A DNA stretch of 64,000 nt from Halobaculum sp. XH14 (GCF_032116555.1 NZ_CP134949.1:1426001-1490000), one strand, 5' to 3'. Positions 7,897 through 16,796 are shown, counted from the first letter of the stretch. Notes: generated from the letters alone by a model not told the origin. Numbers and translations are program-made.

Positions 7897-8277
7897 TCAG
7901 TTCACGAACGGGTCCCGCTCCATCAACGCCAGCAACTCGGCGACGAGAACCAGTTCGGGCACGACCGCCTCCGCCGAAGCGGGACCGCCGAAACAGGACT
8001 GCTCGGTCGTGAACCCGACCCATCCGTCACGCACGCCCCACTCCAGGTCCGGCCCCTCCTCGACTCGCCACGAGGCGGCGTCACCCTCCAGCGACGTCCT
8101 GGTGAACCCGCGGTAGAACGTCGTCGCGGCGTCGCCCCCGACGACTGACTCGTCGAGGGGCGACGTCTCGCGCCCGAGCGCGGTCGGCGGGCCACAGACG
8201 ACCAGTGGCCGACCGTCGTGCTCCGTCGTGTAGACCACCTCCTCGGGGAGCACGTGTGGGGGCGTGGTGGAACTCAT
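7897..8277 (-). CDS. Conserved haloarchaeal protein of unknown function
   Basis: 126 aa, soluble, acidic, no signal peptide or membrane helix. The start MSSTTPPHVLPEEVVYTT and the later FYRGFTRTSLEGDAASWRVEEGP suggest a small beta-rich domain. I recognise no catalytic motif. A GAATAAG box at about 8300-8306 sits at the right distance upstream for a leaderless start at 8277. Codon usage matches the neighbours, which supports it as a real gene. Confidence 0.65.
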   Translation of the reverse strand: MSSTTPPHVLPEEVVYTTEHDGRPLVVCGPPTALGRETSPLDESVVGGDAATTFYRGFTRTSLEGDAASWRVEEGPDLEWGVRDGWVGFTTEQSCFGGPASAEAVVPELVLVAELLALMERDPFVN

Positions 8278-8363
8278 CGGGCTGTTCTCCGCGGGAACGC
8301 GAATAAGGCTGTCGTCGGCAGTGACAGGGGCGTCTTCACGCAGTCCCGATTCTTCACGCAGTC

Positions 8364-8660
8364 TCAGTCGTCATCGCGCCCGCACGCGACGGAGACGTCG
8401 TAGGTGACCGGCAGCTCCTCACAGTCCATGATCTCGGCGATCTGTTCGGCGGTCAGGCTCCCCTCCTCGCGGGCCCGCCGGATGAGCCGCGCGACCCGCC
8501 CGCCCGCCGGCTGCAGGCGGTTGTCGCCGGCCATGAAACAGTAGTACTCCGCGGCGACGTCGATCGCCTGGGATCGGGAGCGCTCGCCCGTCGCCTCCTG
8601 GAGGGCGTCGTACACCGACTGGCGTCGGTCCGTCAGCCTGATCGTCGTCGCCTGGCTCAT
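8364..8660 (-). CDS. Small ribbon-helix-helix-like haloarchaeal protein
   Basis: 98 aa. The N terminus TTIRLTDRRQSVYDALQEATG, followed by SRSQAIDVAAEYY, resembles the strand-helix-helix pattern of MetJ/Arc-type DNA-binding proteins. The C-terminal half is helical, with EEGSLTAEQIAEIMDCEELPV reminiscent of a second DNA- or protein-contact segment. It may be a local transcription regulator. The upstream gap is short (84 nt) and contains GGCAAATAT, a plausible TATA region. Confidence 0.6.
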   Translation of the reverse strand: MSQATTIRLTDRRQSVYDALQEATGERSRSQAIDVAAEYYCFMAGDNRLQPAGGRVARLIRRAREEGSLTAEQIAEIMDCEELPVTYDVSVACGRDDD

Positions 8661-8744
8661 ACGAGCAACTAGACGCGAAACGGCAAATATCCACAGTTGA
8701 CTGAAAGCGGCGTTTCAGCAACCGGGCCGCGCCGGACTCGCCGC

Positions 8745-9188
8745 TCAGCGTTCCGGCGCGTCCCCGAGCGCCTCCTCCCGGAGTCGTCGCCCCTCCGCCG
8801 AGTCGACCGAGAGGTCCGGAACCGGCGTCGGTTCGAGGGTTTCGTCGACGGCGACGAACACGAAGTACGACGCGGTCGTCTGCTCGCGCTCGCCCGTTCT
8901 GGGGTTCTCGCGGAAGGCGCGAAGTCGGACCCGGACGCTCGTCCTGCCCGTCGCGTAGGCGTACGAGTCGATGACGCAGGTGTCGCCCTGCGGGACCGGA
9001 CGCTCGAAGTCGAGGCGGTCGATGCTGGCGGTGACACACGACTCGCCGGCGAGCCGCATCGCCGACATCGCGCCCGTCTCGTCCATCCATCGTGCGACGT
9101 TGCCGCCGTGGGCGGTGCCGTAGTTGTTGGTGTCGTCCGGCTGGACGCGCTCGCGGTTCTCGATGCGCGTGTCGAGCAGGGTGACCAT
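8745..9188 (-). CDS. Acyl-CoA thioesterase, hotdog fold (YciA/BACH type)
   Basis: 147 aa. The NNYGTAHGGNVARWMDETGAM region (about residues 20-40) is the hotdog signature; the downstream Asp/Glu lies in the catalytic helix. TASIDRLDFERPVPQGD is the second conserved strand block. It hydrolyses acyl-CoA to free acid and CoA in the cytoplasm. I start at the ATG at 9188 because the family begins just before LLDTxIENR and a TTTCAA box lies about 27 nt upstream; an in-frame ATG at 9227 would add 13 residues. Confidence 0.85.
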   Translation of the reverse strand: MVTLLDTRIENRERVQPDDTNNYGTAHGGNVARWMDETGAMSAMRLAGESCVTASIDRLDFERPVPQGDTCVIDSYAYATGRTSVRVRLRAFRENPRTGEREQTTASYFVFVAVDETLEPTPVPDLSVDSAEGRRLREEALGDAPER

Positions 9189-9289
9189 GCTCGCCCTTTC
9201 GGGCGCGTCCGCTTGAAATCGAGCCATCGTCTCCCGCGTCCGCACCGCCGAGTTCGGACCTGGTTCCGGCCACCCTTGCCGCCTCACTC

Positions 9290-10594
9290 GTGCGGTTTCG
9301 ACGGACCTTTGACGGCGGTACTCCGAGCGCGACCGTGTCCCGCGACGCCGACCCGTCAGCGCTTCAGTTCTGGACGCTGTATCTCTCCCGGTTCGCCGGC
9401 GGGTTCGGGTCAATCACGCTCGTCATCCTCATCCCGAAACTGGCCCCGGAACTCGGGCTGGGCGGGGTCGGACTCGGCCTGCTGTACACCGCGTTCACCC
9501 TCGCCCAGACGCTCATGGTTGTCCCGCTCGCGTGGGCGGGCGACCGGTACGACAAGCGGCTCGTCCTGCTCGGGACGCTCGCGCTCGGCGTGCTCACGTA
9601 CGCCGCGTTCGGGTTCGTCACCACCGGACGGCAGCTGATGGCCGTCCGCGCGTTCCAGGGCGTCGTCTTCACCGGGATGGGGCTGATGACGCTCGCGCTG
9701 GTCGGCGAGCTCGCCACGAAGGGCACCCGTGCGAACCACATCGGGAAGGCGAACGCCGCCTCGTTCGCCGCGTCCATCGTCGGCGGCCTCTCGGCCGGCT
9801 TCCTCTACGACTACTTCGCGGGCGGCCGGGAGGTGTTCCTGCTCATCACCGCCCTGTACGTCGTCACGTTCGGGGCGACGGCGCTGCTCCTGTCTTCGGA
9901 CGACACGCGCATTCACGGGTTCCCGTTCTCGGACCTCGCGGTCAACCGGCGGATCCTCACGCTCACGTCCTTCCGCGCGCAGTACTCGGTCGCGGTCACG
10001 CTCGTCCGGAACTGGGTGCCGGTGTTCGCGGGCTACGCGCTCGCGCAGGGCGGGCTCGGCTACCCGGCCTTCGCGGTCTCGGTCATCACCGTCTCCGAGA
10101 AGTTCACCAACATGCTGCTCCAGCCGTTCACCGGCCGGCTCTCCGATCGGTCCGGTCGGTCGCTGTTCGTCTTCGCGGGCGGCGGCACGTACGGGGTCGT
10201 CGCGCTGCTCGTCCCGTTCACGCCGATGATCGGCGCCACGGTCGGTCTCCCCGAGAGCTACCCCATCGTCGGCGCGGTCTCGGCCGCCTTCCTCCCGCTC
10301 GTCGCGCTCAACTGCGGGCTGGGCATCGCCGACAGCTTCCGGGAGCCGGCCAGCATGGCGCTGTTCGCGGACGAGGGGAGCGACGGGGAGGGCGTCGCGT
10401 CGAGCTTCGGCATCCGCGAACTCGTGTGGCGGCCCGGGTCGGTGCTCGCGCCGGTCGCGGGCGGGTGGCTGATGGCCGAGATCGGGATGGACTCGGTGTT
10501 CTACGTCGGCGGCGCGTTCGCGGTGCTCGGGGCGCTGACGTTCCTCGGCATCCTCTGGCGTGCCCACGGCGCGGGTGCCCTCCGGGAGTGGTAG
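9290..10594 (+). CDS. MFS transporter
   Basis: 434 aa, GTG start, about 12 membrane helices. The loop between helices 2 and 3 reads AGDRYDKR, the MFS motif A (GxxxDRxGRR type), and its second-half counterpart GRLSDRSGR lies at about residues 283-291. The family includes sugar, drug and metabolite carriers; no substrate-specific feature is recognised. The start is uncertain: a second in-frame GTG at 9335 would remove 15 residues before ADPSALQFWTLYLSRF. The gene is convergent with the aminotransferase. Confidence 0.85.
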   Translation: MRFRRTFDGGTPSATVSRDADPSALQFWTLYLSRFAGGFGSITLVILIPKLAPELGLGGVGLGLLYTAFTLAQTLMVVPLAWAGDRYDKRLVLLGTLALGVLTYAAFGFVTTGRQLMAVRAFQGVVFTGMGLMTLALVGELATKGTRANHIGKANAASFAASIVGGLSAGFLYDYFAGGREVFLLITALYVVTFGATALLLSSDDTRIHGFPFSDLAVNRRILTLTSFRAQYSVAVTLVRNWVPVFAGYALAQGGLGYPAFAVSVITVSEKFTNMLLQPFTGRLSDRSGRSLFVFAGGGTYGVVALLVPFTPMIGATVGLPESYPIVGAVSAAFLPLVALNCGLGIADSFREPASMALFADEGSDGEGVASSFGIRELVWRPGSVLAPVAGGWLMAEIGMDSVFYVGGAFAVLGALTFLGILWRAHGAGALREW

Positions 10595-10633
10595 GGAGGG
10601 AAAATCCCGGCCGTCCGGCGGGTTCGACGTCGC

Positions 10634-11818
10634 TTACAGTTCGGCCGCGACGGTCTCGGTTCCCGCGCCCACGTCCACGTTCGCACCGTGGTCGCGGAGC
10701 GTCTCGCCGAGCGCGCTCGCGAGGAACGAGACGTTCCCCGGGCGGGCGGAGTGGCCCATGCAGCCGATGCGGAAGACGTCCCCCGAGAGGTCGCCGAGCC
10801 CGCCGGCGATCTCGAGGTCGTACTCCGAGAGCAGGTCGTCGATGACCGCGCCGTCGTCGACGCCGGCCGGGACGCGGACGGCGTTGAGACTCGGGAGCCA
10901 GAACTCGTCGGCGGCGTTCATCTCCAGCCCCATCGCCTCCACGCCGGCCTTCAGCGCGCCGGCGACGCGGCGGTGACGGCCCCACCGCTCCTCGATGCCC
11001 TCCTCGGCGACGAGACGGAGTGCCTCCCGGAGCGCGTAGACGTTGGTGATCGGTGCCGTGTGGTGGTACGCGCGCTCGTCGCCCCAGTACCCCTCCAGCA
11101 GCGAGAGGTCGAGATACCACGAGCGGGCCGGCTCCTCCCGGCTCAACACCTTGTCCATCGCGCGGTCGTTCAGGGTGAGCGGCGACGCGCCAGGCGGGCA
11201 CGAGAGACACTTCTGGGGGCCCGAGTAGGCGACGTCGACGTTCCAGTCGTCCACCCGTAGCTCCACGCCGCCCAGCGACGTGACGCAGTCGGCGACGACG
11301 TACGCGTCGTGGTCGTGCGCGATGGAGGTGAGTTCGGGGACGCTCGGCTGCAGCGCGCCGGTCGACGTCTCGGCGTGGACGAAGCCGAACACGTCGGGCT
11401 GGTGTTCGTCGAAGGCGTCCTGCACGTCGGCCGGGTCGAGCGGTTCGCCCCACGGCGCGTCGACCTCGGCGACCTCGCCGCCGGCGCGGCGGGCCATCTC
11501 GGCCATCCGGCCGCCGAAGTAGCCGTTCGTCGGGACGAGCATCGTCTCGCCCGGCTCGACGAGGTTGCCGATGGCGGCCTCCATCGACGCCGACCCCGTC
11601 CCCGAGACGGGAATCGTCCACCGGTTGTCCGTCCGGAACGTGTAGCGGAGCAGTTCCTGGGTCTCGTCCATCACGTCGATGAACGACGGGTCGAGGTGTC
11701 CGACGAGCGGGGTCGCCATCGCGCGGAGCACGCGCGGGTGAACGTCGCTCGGGCCGGGGCCCATCAGGGTTCGATCGGACGGCGTGAGTTCGCCGACGTC
11801 GGGTCGGTCCATGCTCAT
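10634..11818 (-). CDS. Class V aminotransferase (serine-pyruvate / alanine-glyoxylate type)
   Basis: 394 aa. MGPGPSDVHPRVLRAM at the start is the substrate-loop signature of the AGXT/SerA-like class V family. VSGTGSASMEAAIGNLV, near residue 70, binds the PLP phosphate, and the catalytic lysine sits in YSGPQKCLSCPPG near residue 200. It catalyses PLP-dependent amino transfer, probably between alanine or serine and glyoxylate or pyruvate. A CTTTTG box about 22-27 nt upstream fits starts at 11818 or 11812. Divergent from nop5. Confidence 0.88.
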   Translation of the reverse strand: MSMDRPDVGELTPSDRTLMGPGPSDVHPRVLRAMATPLVGHLDPSFIDVMDETQELLRYTFRTDNRWTIPVSGTGSASMEAAIGNLVEPGETMLVPTNGYFGGRMAEMARRAGGEVAEVDAPWGEPLDPADVQDAFDEHQPDVFGFVHAETSTGALQPSVPELTSIAHDHDAYVVADCVTSLGGVELRVDDWNVDVAYSGPQKCLSCPPGASPLTLNDRAMDKVLSREEPARSWYLDLSLLEGYWGDERAYHHTAPITNVYALREALRLVAEEGIEERWGRHRRVAGALKAGVEAMGLEMNAADEFWLPSLNAVRVPAGVDDGAVIDDLLSEYDLEIAGGLGDLSGDVFRIGCMGHSARPGNVSFLASALGETLRDHGANVDVGAGTETVAAEL

Positions 11819-11914
11819 GGCCACCACGGGCCGGGGCAAAAGCGCCGCGCTTCCGGACGGTGCGGCCGCGTCCAACGGGGAACGCTTACCCGCGCCCCCT
11901 CGGAAGACGACGGT

Positions 11915-12781
11915 ATGACCGACGGGGACACCGACGCGGACGCCGGGTGGTTCGCCGGCGACGACCCGGTCGATCGCGTCCGCACCGGCAGCGCGAGTGC
12001 GCCCGCCGACTGGCCGGAACTGGCCGTGGAGGCGGGCGCCGCGAGCGACCGCGAGGACTACTACCGCCGACTCAAGGAGGCGACGACGGAAGCGGCGCGA
12101 GCGGCCGTCGCCGAGCGCGAGCGGGCAGACGACAGACAGCTCCTGCACGCCGTCCGCGCGATGGACGACGCGGACCGGACCGCGAACGAACTGTCGGAGC
12201 GGCTCGCGGAGTGGGCCGGCAGCGTCTACGACGAGTCCGGCTCGGGCGTCGAGTACGCCCGCGAGGTCGCCGGCCGCGAGCCCGACGGGCCGACCGAGGA
12301 GCGGGTCGGCTCGCTCGCCACCCGGATCGTCGAACTGACCGAGGAAGCACGCGACCTCGAAGCGTTCATCGAGTCCCGTGGGCCGGTGGCAGCGCCGAAC
12401 CTCTCGGCGCTCGCCGGTCCGGTGCTCGCCGCGCGGCTGATCTCGCTCGCGGGCGGACTCGAACCGCTCGCCAAGAAGCCGTCCGGGACGCTCCAGGTGC
12501 TCGGCGCGGAGGACGCGCTGTTCGCACACCTCCGTGGCCACGCGCCGTCGCCGAAACACGGCGTCATCTACACCCACGACTACGTCCGGGGAACGCGGGC
12601 CGAGGACCGCGGGTCGGCCGCCCGCGCGCTCGCCGGGAAGCTGACCATCGCGGCGAGAATCGACCACTACTCGGGCGACCTGCGCCCGGACCTCGAAGCC
12701 GACCTCGACGAGCGGATGCGGACCATCCGTGCGCGTGGTGAGGGTGGCGTCGACGGGAGTGAGGAGGCGACCGATGGATAA
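11915..12781 (+). CDS. nop5: NOP5/NOP56-related C/D box RNP core protein
   Basis: 288 aa. The C-terminal NOP domain is clear: the Ala/Leu-rich GPVLAARLISLAGGLEPLAKKPSGTLQVLGAEDALFAH block binds L7Ae-K-turn RNA, followed by HGVIYTHDYV. The first 140 residues form the N-terminal and coiled-coil parts that contact fibrillarin and a second NOP5. The complex guides 2'-O-methylation of rRNA and tRNA. A GCTTAC box at about 11885-11890 places the start at 11915. The stop overlaps the fibrillarin start by 8 nt, so the two partners are co-translated. Confidence 0.93.
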   Translation: MTDGDTDADAGWFAGDDPVDRVRTGSASAPADWPELAVEAGAASDREDYYRRLKEATTEAARAAVAERERADDRQLLHAVRAMDDADRTANELSERLAEWAGSVYDESGSGVEYAREVAGREPDGPTEERVGSLATRIVELTEEARDLEAFIESRGPVAAPNLSALAGPVLAARLISLAGGLEPLAKKPSGTLQVLGAEDALFAHLRGHAPSPKHGVIYTHDYVRGTRAEDRGSAARALAGKLTIAARIDHYSGDLRPDLEADLDERMRTIRARGEGGVDGSEEATDG

Positions 12782-13406
12782 TCTGCCCGAGGGAGTGACG
12801 CGCCGCGAGTTCGACGGCCGCGACCGACTCTGTACGCGGGGTGAGCCGGTGTATGGCGAACCGACCGACGGCGACTGGCGAGTCTGGGACGCCTCCCGGT
12901 CGAAGCTGGGTGCGATGCTCGAACTGGGGATGGAGACGGGGCTCTCCGGCGGCGACTCGGTGCTGTATCTCGGCGCGGCGAACGGAACCACCGTGAGCCA
13001 CGTCGCCGACGTCGCCGGGCCGACCTACGCCGTCGAGTTCGCGCCCCGGCCCGTGCGGGACCTGCTGGCGGCGGCGGAGTCGCGCTCGAACCTGCTCCCC
13101 CTGCTGAAGGACGCCCGGCGCCCGGAGTCGTACGCCCACGTCGTCGAGTCGGACGTCGACGTGCTGGTCCAGGACGTGGCGACCCGCGGACAGGCGACCG
13201 TGGCGACCAGGAACGCCCGGTTCCTGTCCGGGGACGGGAGGCTCGTGCTCGCCGTCAAGGCGCGCTCTGAGGACGTCGCCGCCTCGCCCGAGTCCGTGTT
13301 CGCCGACGTGCGGACGGAGCTCTCGGAGGCCTACGAGATCCTGGGGGAGTCGCGGCTCGATCGCTTCCACGCGGACCACCTCGGCATCGTGGCGCGGCCA
13401 CGGTAG
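12774..13406 (+). CDS. flpA: Fibrillarin-like rRNA/tRNA 2'-O-methyltransferase
   Basis: 210 aa. The SAM-binding motif LYLGAANGTTVSHVADV starts near residue 64 and the acidic ribose-binding YAVEFAPRPVRDLL follows near residue 84; the QDVA motif near 126 and the lysine in LAVKARSEDV near 156 complete the catalytic set of the fibrillarin family. Works with NOP5 and L7Ae on C/D box guide RNAs. The ATG at 12774 overlaps the nop5 stop and matches the usual family N terminus. Confidence 0.95.
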   Translation: MDNLPEGVTRREFDGRDRLCTRGEPVYGEPTDGDWRVWDASRSKLGAMLELGMETGLSGGDSVLYLGAANGTTVSHVADVAGPTYAVEFAPRPVRDLLAAAESRSNLLPLLKDARRPESYAHVVESDVDVLVQDVATRGQATVATRNARFLSGDGRLVLAVKARSEDVAASPESVFADVRTELSEAYEILGESRLDRFHADHLGIVARPR

Positions 13407-13501
13407 CAGTTGCCCGGCGGCGTCGGTGCCACGTCCGTGACCAGCACGTCCCGGTTTCTCTGCTCGGCCTCCCGGCTACGCGGACTACGGGTTCGGCCAG
13501 C

Positions 13502-13621
13502 CACGCCGAACCACCGGCGTCCGTGCGTGCTGGCCCCGGATTCGTATTTGAAGCTTCGCCCGTGAACCGGCGGTACGCTGTGACACGCCGAACCGTCGGC
13601 GCTCGTGCGCGGAAAGCGCAC
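13502..13621. repeat. Two 29-nt direct repeats and a strong hairpin upstream of gshA
   Basis: Two copies of a 29-nt sequence starting CACGCCGAACC lie at 13502-13530 and 13584-13612. Each holds an inverted pair CGCCG-N6-CGGCG. The second copy runs into a perfect 7-bp hairpin, CGTGCGC-GGAAA-GCGCACG, at 13603-13621, just before the gshA TATA box. A TATTTGAAG box at 13544-13552 could start a short RNA across the second copy. Role unknown: a regulator site array, a fibrillarin-operon terminator and a small RNA are all possible. Confidence 0.45.
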
Positions 13622-13640
13622 GACGTGAGCCGCTATCCCG

Positions 13641-13650
13641 GGATATATAC
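13641..13650 (+). promoter_or_regulatory. TATA box of gshA
   Basis: GGATATATAC is a strong archaeal TATA element centred 28-29 nt before the ATG at 13675. It argues for a leaderless transcript starting at that ATG and against the in-frame GTG at 13657. Confidence 0.7.
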
Positions 13651-13674
13651 CACCCCGTGCCCAACCCCGGTTCG

Positions 13675-14823
13675 ATGGAGCGAGGTTCGCGGGAGGCGTT
13701 CACCCGGCTCGGGACTCTCGGCGTCGAGGAGGAGTTCTACATCGTCGACGACACGGGGCGGCCCGTCTCGGGCACCGACGACCTCGTCTACGGCGACCCG
13801 CCCGAGTCGGACCTCCTCGCGGACCGCATCGACCACGAACTGTTCAAGTGTACGATCGAGACGCAGACGCCGCTCATCGAGAACCCCGGTGACGTGGAAC
13901 CGAACGTCGTCGCGGTCCGGGAAGCGCTCGTCGAACACGCCGAGCGTCACGGCTATCGGATCGCCGGTGCGGGCCTCCACCCGGCGGCGAAGTGGCGCGA
14001 ACTCGATCACGCGGAGAAGCCACGCTATCGGGCCCAGCTCGACCGGATCCAGTATCCACAGCACCGAAACACGACCGCCGGACTCCACGTCCACGTCGGC
14101 GTCGACGACGCCGACAAGGCGGTGTGGATCGCCAACGAACTCCGCTGGCATCTCCCACCGTTGCTCGCGCTGTCGGCCAACTCGCCGTTCTGGAACGGGT
14201 TCGACACCGGGCTCGCTTCCGCCCGTGCCAAGATATTCGAGGGGCTCCCGAACACTGGGATGCCCACGCGCTTTGCGGACTTCGAGGCGTTCGACCGGTT
14301 CGAGCGGCGGATGATGGCCCACGGGTCGATCGACGACCGCGGCGAACTCTGGTACGACGTCCGCCCGCACACCGACCACGGGACCGTGGAGGTCCGTGCC
14401 CCCGACGGGCAGTCCGACCCGGCGGTCGTGTCGCCGTTCGTCGAGGTCGTCCACGCGCTCGTGCTGGATCTCGCGGCACGGTACGAGGACGAGGCGACGC
14501 CGAGCGACGACGGGTCGACCGTCGGCGGAGCCGGCGGTCGCGCCGCCGCCGACGGCGCCGTCGGGTCGTCGTCGGACGGGCTCCGACGCGAACTCCTCGA
14601 CGAGAACAAGTGGCGGGCGATGCGGTACGGGCACGGAGCGTCGTTCATCGACCGCGACGGCGACTCGGTCGTCGATCTCGCCACCGTCGTCGACGGGCTG
14701 GAGGAACGACTGGGCGTCGAGTCGCTGTCGACCCTGTACGAGCGGGAATCCGGGGCCGAACGACAGCGTCGGATCCACGAGGAGGGCGGCTTCGACGCGC
14801 TCCGTGAGTCGCTTCTGGTTTAG
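13675..14823 (+). CDS. gshA: Glutamate-cysteine ligase (GCS2 family)
   Basis: 382 aa. [12 protein letters not shown] near residues 14-25 is the N-terminal metal/glutamate-binding signature of the YbdK/GCS2 family; later [20 protein letters not shown] and SPFWNG are also family blocks, and [10 protein letters not shown] closes the active site near residue 312. It joins glutamate and cysteine to gamma-glutamylcysteine, the main low-molecular-weight thiol of haloarchaea. A 35-residue Gly/Ala/Asp-rich insertion around residues 277-305 is typical halophile padding. No glutathione synthetase is adjacent, as expected. Confidence 0.88.
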   Translation: MERGSREAFTRLGTLGVEEEFYIVDDTGRPVSGTDDLVYGDPPESDLLADRIDHELFKCTIETQTPLIENPGDVEPNVVAVREALVEHAERHGYRIAGAGLHPAAKWRELDHAEKPRYRAQLDRIQYPQHRNTTAGLHVHVGVDDADKAVWIANELRWHLPPLLALSANSPFWNGFDTGLASARAKIFEGLPNTGMPTRFADFEAFDRFERRMMAHGSIDDRGELWYDVRPHTDHGTVEVRAPDGQSDPAVVSPFVEVVHALVLDLAARYEDEATPSDDGSTVGGAGGRAAADGAVGSSSDGLRRELLDENKWRAMRYGHGASFIDRDGDSVVDLATVVDGLEERLGVESLSTLYERESGAERQRRIHEEGGFDALRESLLV

Positions 14824-14877
14824 TCCTCGCCGCGCCGACGGGTTTTTTCCGACGGAGTTCCGAGCGCCTACAGAACC

Positions 14878-15519
14878 ATGGCTTCCGAGGACGGCCCGGA
14901 GGACGCGGGCGAGGACGACGACGGACGGGTGAGCGTCGGCGCGGAGGGCGCACGGGAGCAGTTGCGGGAGGCGACCGAGCGGATCGGCGAGAGCGCGGGC
15001 GACGTCGCGGAGAGCTTCGACGAGCGCGCCATCGACCTGCTGTCGTGGCTACTGGACACCGAGACTCGAGCGCGGATCTACGTGTTCCTCCGCGAGAACC
15101 CGGACTCGACCAGCCAGGAGGTCGCCGACGGGACCGGACTCTACCCGAGCACCGTCCGGGAGGCGCTCGCGGAGCTTCACGAGGACGAGACCGTGACGCG
15201 ACGAAAGCGGGAGGCGACGGGGGCCGGCAACAACCCCTACGAGTACGAGGCCATCGCGCCGTCGACGCTGGTCGAGGGCGTCGTCGAACAGGTCCAGACG
15301 GAGCTCAACACCGTGTTCAACCTCGACCGTCACCTGGGCCGGGACGCCTCCGACGAGACGACGCCGGTCACCATCTCGGTCGAGACCGCCGACGGCGACG
15401 CCCGGAACGAACCGGGTGGCCGGGGCGACGGCGGCGGTCCGGAGCGTCGCGGCGACCGGGAGGACCGGGGCGAGCGTTCCGGGACCCACGGGGACGAACC
15501 GCCCGCCGACGACTCGTAG
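14878..15519 (+). CDS. Winged-helix transcription regulator (ArsR/TrmB-like)
   Basis: 213 aa. Residues about 56-115 form a winged helix: TRARIYVFLRENPDSTSQEVADGTGLYPSTVREALAELHEDETVTRR contains the helix-turn-helix and wing. A central ASTLVEGVVEQVQTELN-type helix could dimerise. The N terminus is acidic and the last 50 residues are a disordered Gly/Arg/Asp-rich tail. Similar haloarchaeal regulators are common; the target is unknown. It lies between gshA and coaD in the same direction. Confidence 0.75.
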   Translation: MASEDGPEDAGEDDDGRVSVGAEGAREQLREATERIGESAGDVAESFDERAIDLLSWLLDTETRARIYVFLRENPDSTSQEVADGTGLYPSTVREALAELHEDETVTRRKREATGAGNNPYEYEAIAPSTLVEGVVEQVQTELNTVFNLDRHLGRDASDETTPVTISVETADGDARNEPGGRGDGGGPERRGDREDRGERSGTHGDEPPADDS

Positions 15520-15555
15520 CGCCCCATTTATGGTCCGGCGGGCAAACGGAGTTCC

Positions 15556-16050
15556 ATGAACGTCGCGCTGGGCGGGACATTCGACCCCATCCACGACGGC
15601 CATCGCGTGCTGTTCGAGCGCGCGTTCGAACTCGGCGACGTGACGGTCGGGCTCACCTCCGACGAACTCGCGCCGAGGACGCGCCACGAGGACCGCTGGG
15701 TCCGCCCGTTCGACGAGCGAAAGCGCGATCTGGAGGCCGAACTCGCGCCGCTGGCTGCCGAACACGGCCGCGAGTTCTCCGTCAGGCCGCTCACCGAACC
15801 GACCGGCATCGCGACCGAACCGGAGTTCGACGCGCTCATCGTCTCGCCCGAGACCCGCGAGGGGGGCGAGCGGATCAACCAACTCCGCCGGGAGGCCGGT
15901 CACGACCCGCTCCGCATCGAAGTCGTCGAACACGTCCCGGCCGAGGACGGCGACCGGATCTCCTCGACCCGCATCGTCAAGGGCGAGATCGACCAGCACG
16001 GGAACCTCACGCCCGAGCGTGAGGGCCGTGGCACCGCCCGCCCGGACTGA
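15556..16050 (+). CDS. coaD: Phosphopantetheine adenylyltransferase, archaeal type
   Basis: 164 aa. ALGGTFDPIHDGHRVLFERAF at the N terminus carries the nucleotidyltransferase HxGH-type motif (HDGH, residues 14-17), and ISSTRIVKGEID near residues 136-147 is the second conserved motif (ISSTR). It transfers AMP from ATP to 4'-phosphopantetheine in coenzyme A synthesis. A CATTTATGG region at about 15526-15534 is a plausible promoter about 27 nt upstream. The tail after residue 150 is degenerate and ends at the next gene's start. Confidence 0.92.
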   Translation: MNVALGGTFDPIHDGHRVLFERAFELGDVTVGLTSDELAPRTRHEDRWVRPFDERKRDLEAELAPLAAEHGREFSVRPLTEPTGIATEPEFDALIVSPETREGGERINQLRREAGHDPLRIEVVEHVPAEDGDRISSTRIVKGEIDQHGNLTPEREGRGTARPD

Positions 16051-16051
16051 C

Positions 16052-16276
16052 GTGCCGTTCAGCGGTGCAACCGGGTGGCTCTCCCGGCGGTCGGCACCGG
16101 TGCTCCTCCTCTCGGGCGGCGCGGGACTCGCACTGGCCGGCTACGCGCTGATCCGTTCGACTGGAACGGATCCCGACAGCCTCCTCGCGTACGTCGGCGG
16201 CGCGCTGCTGCTGCTCGGTCAGCTTTCGGCAGTCGTCGGCCTCGCGATCCTCGCCTGGTGGCTCGTCAGCGACTGA
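16052..16276 (+). CDS. Small two-helix membrane protein
   Basis: 74 aa from a GTG directly after the coaD stop, so probably translated from the same transcript. Two membrane helices (about 16-34 and 45-70) joined by a short loop; no recognisable motif. A GTG at 16019, inside coaD, would give 85 aa but needs an 11-residue overlap. Role unknown. Confidence 0.6.
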   Translation: MPFSGATGWLSRRSAPVLLLSGGAGLALAGYALIRSTGTDPDSLLAYVGGALLLLGQLSAVVGLAILAWWLVSD

Positions 16277-16319
16277 TCGTCTTCGCTTCCCTCGCGGAAC
16301 GGGAGCGCGTTGGGCCGGG

Positions 16320-16628
16320 TCACCACGTCGGCGGGGAGAACCCCGCATCCCTGAGGATCTCCTTCCAGCGCTGCTGGACCGACAGCCGCGTCACGTCCAT
16401 CGACTCGGCCACGCGAGTCTGTGACCGCTCGTCGCCGGCGATGAGCGCGCCGGCGTACAGCGCCGCCGCGGCCATCGCGGGCTTGGACCGCTCGGCCTCG
16501 GGGACGTGGGAGAGGAACAGGTCCGTCGCGTTCGACCGCGCCTCGCTCGAGAGCTCCAGCGACTCGGCGGCCCGCCGGAGGTCGCGGAGCCACTCCTCGT
16601 TTTCCACCTCGTCGCTCGCGCGGTACAC
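16320..16628 (-). CDS. TFB-like protein with a single cyclin fold
   Basis: 102 aa. The segment SKPAMAAAALYAGALIAGDERSQTRVAESMDVTRLSVQQRWKEI is the second half of a TFIIB cyclin repeat, including the recognition-helix-like end (VTRLSVQQRWKEI). Full TFB has an N-terminal zinc ribbon and two cyclin repeats; both the ribbon and one repeat are missing. It could modulate transcription initiation or bind DNA on its own, but it is too small to bridge TBP and polymerase like TFB. Confidence 0.8.
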   Translation of the reverse strand: MYRASDEVENEEWLRDLRRAAESLELSSEARSNATDLFLSHVPEAERSKPAMAAAALYAGALIAGDERSQTRVAESMDVTRLSVQQRWKEILRDAGFSPPTW

Positions 16629-16711
16629 GGTGGGACTGTCGTCGTTCCGCTACTTAAGGGCTCGGCGTCCTCCGACAGCTACTTACGACGATTTCCGGTA
16701 GTATTCGATGC

Positions 16712-16796
16712 GCGCGGGTAGCCAAGCCAGGCCAACGGCGCAGCGCTTAGGACGCTGTCCCATAGGGGTCCGCCGGTTCGAATCCGGTCCCGCGCA
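16712..16796 (+). tRNA. tRNA-Leu (anticodon TAG)
   Basis: An 85-nt class II tRNA. The acceptor GCGCGGG pairs with CCCGCGC at 16789-16795, with discriminator A at 16796. The anticodon stem-loop GCGCTTAGGACGC gives TAG, the long variable arm is GTCCCATAGGGGTCC-like, and the T-arm reads CCGGTTCGAATCCGG. No intron. Followed by a 115-nt unit that repeats its 3' end. Confidence 0.96.
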
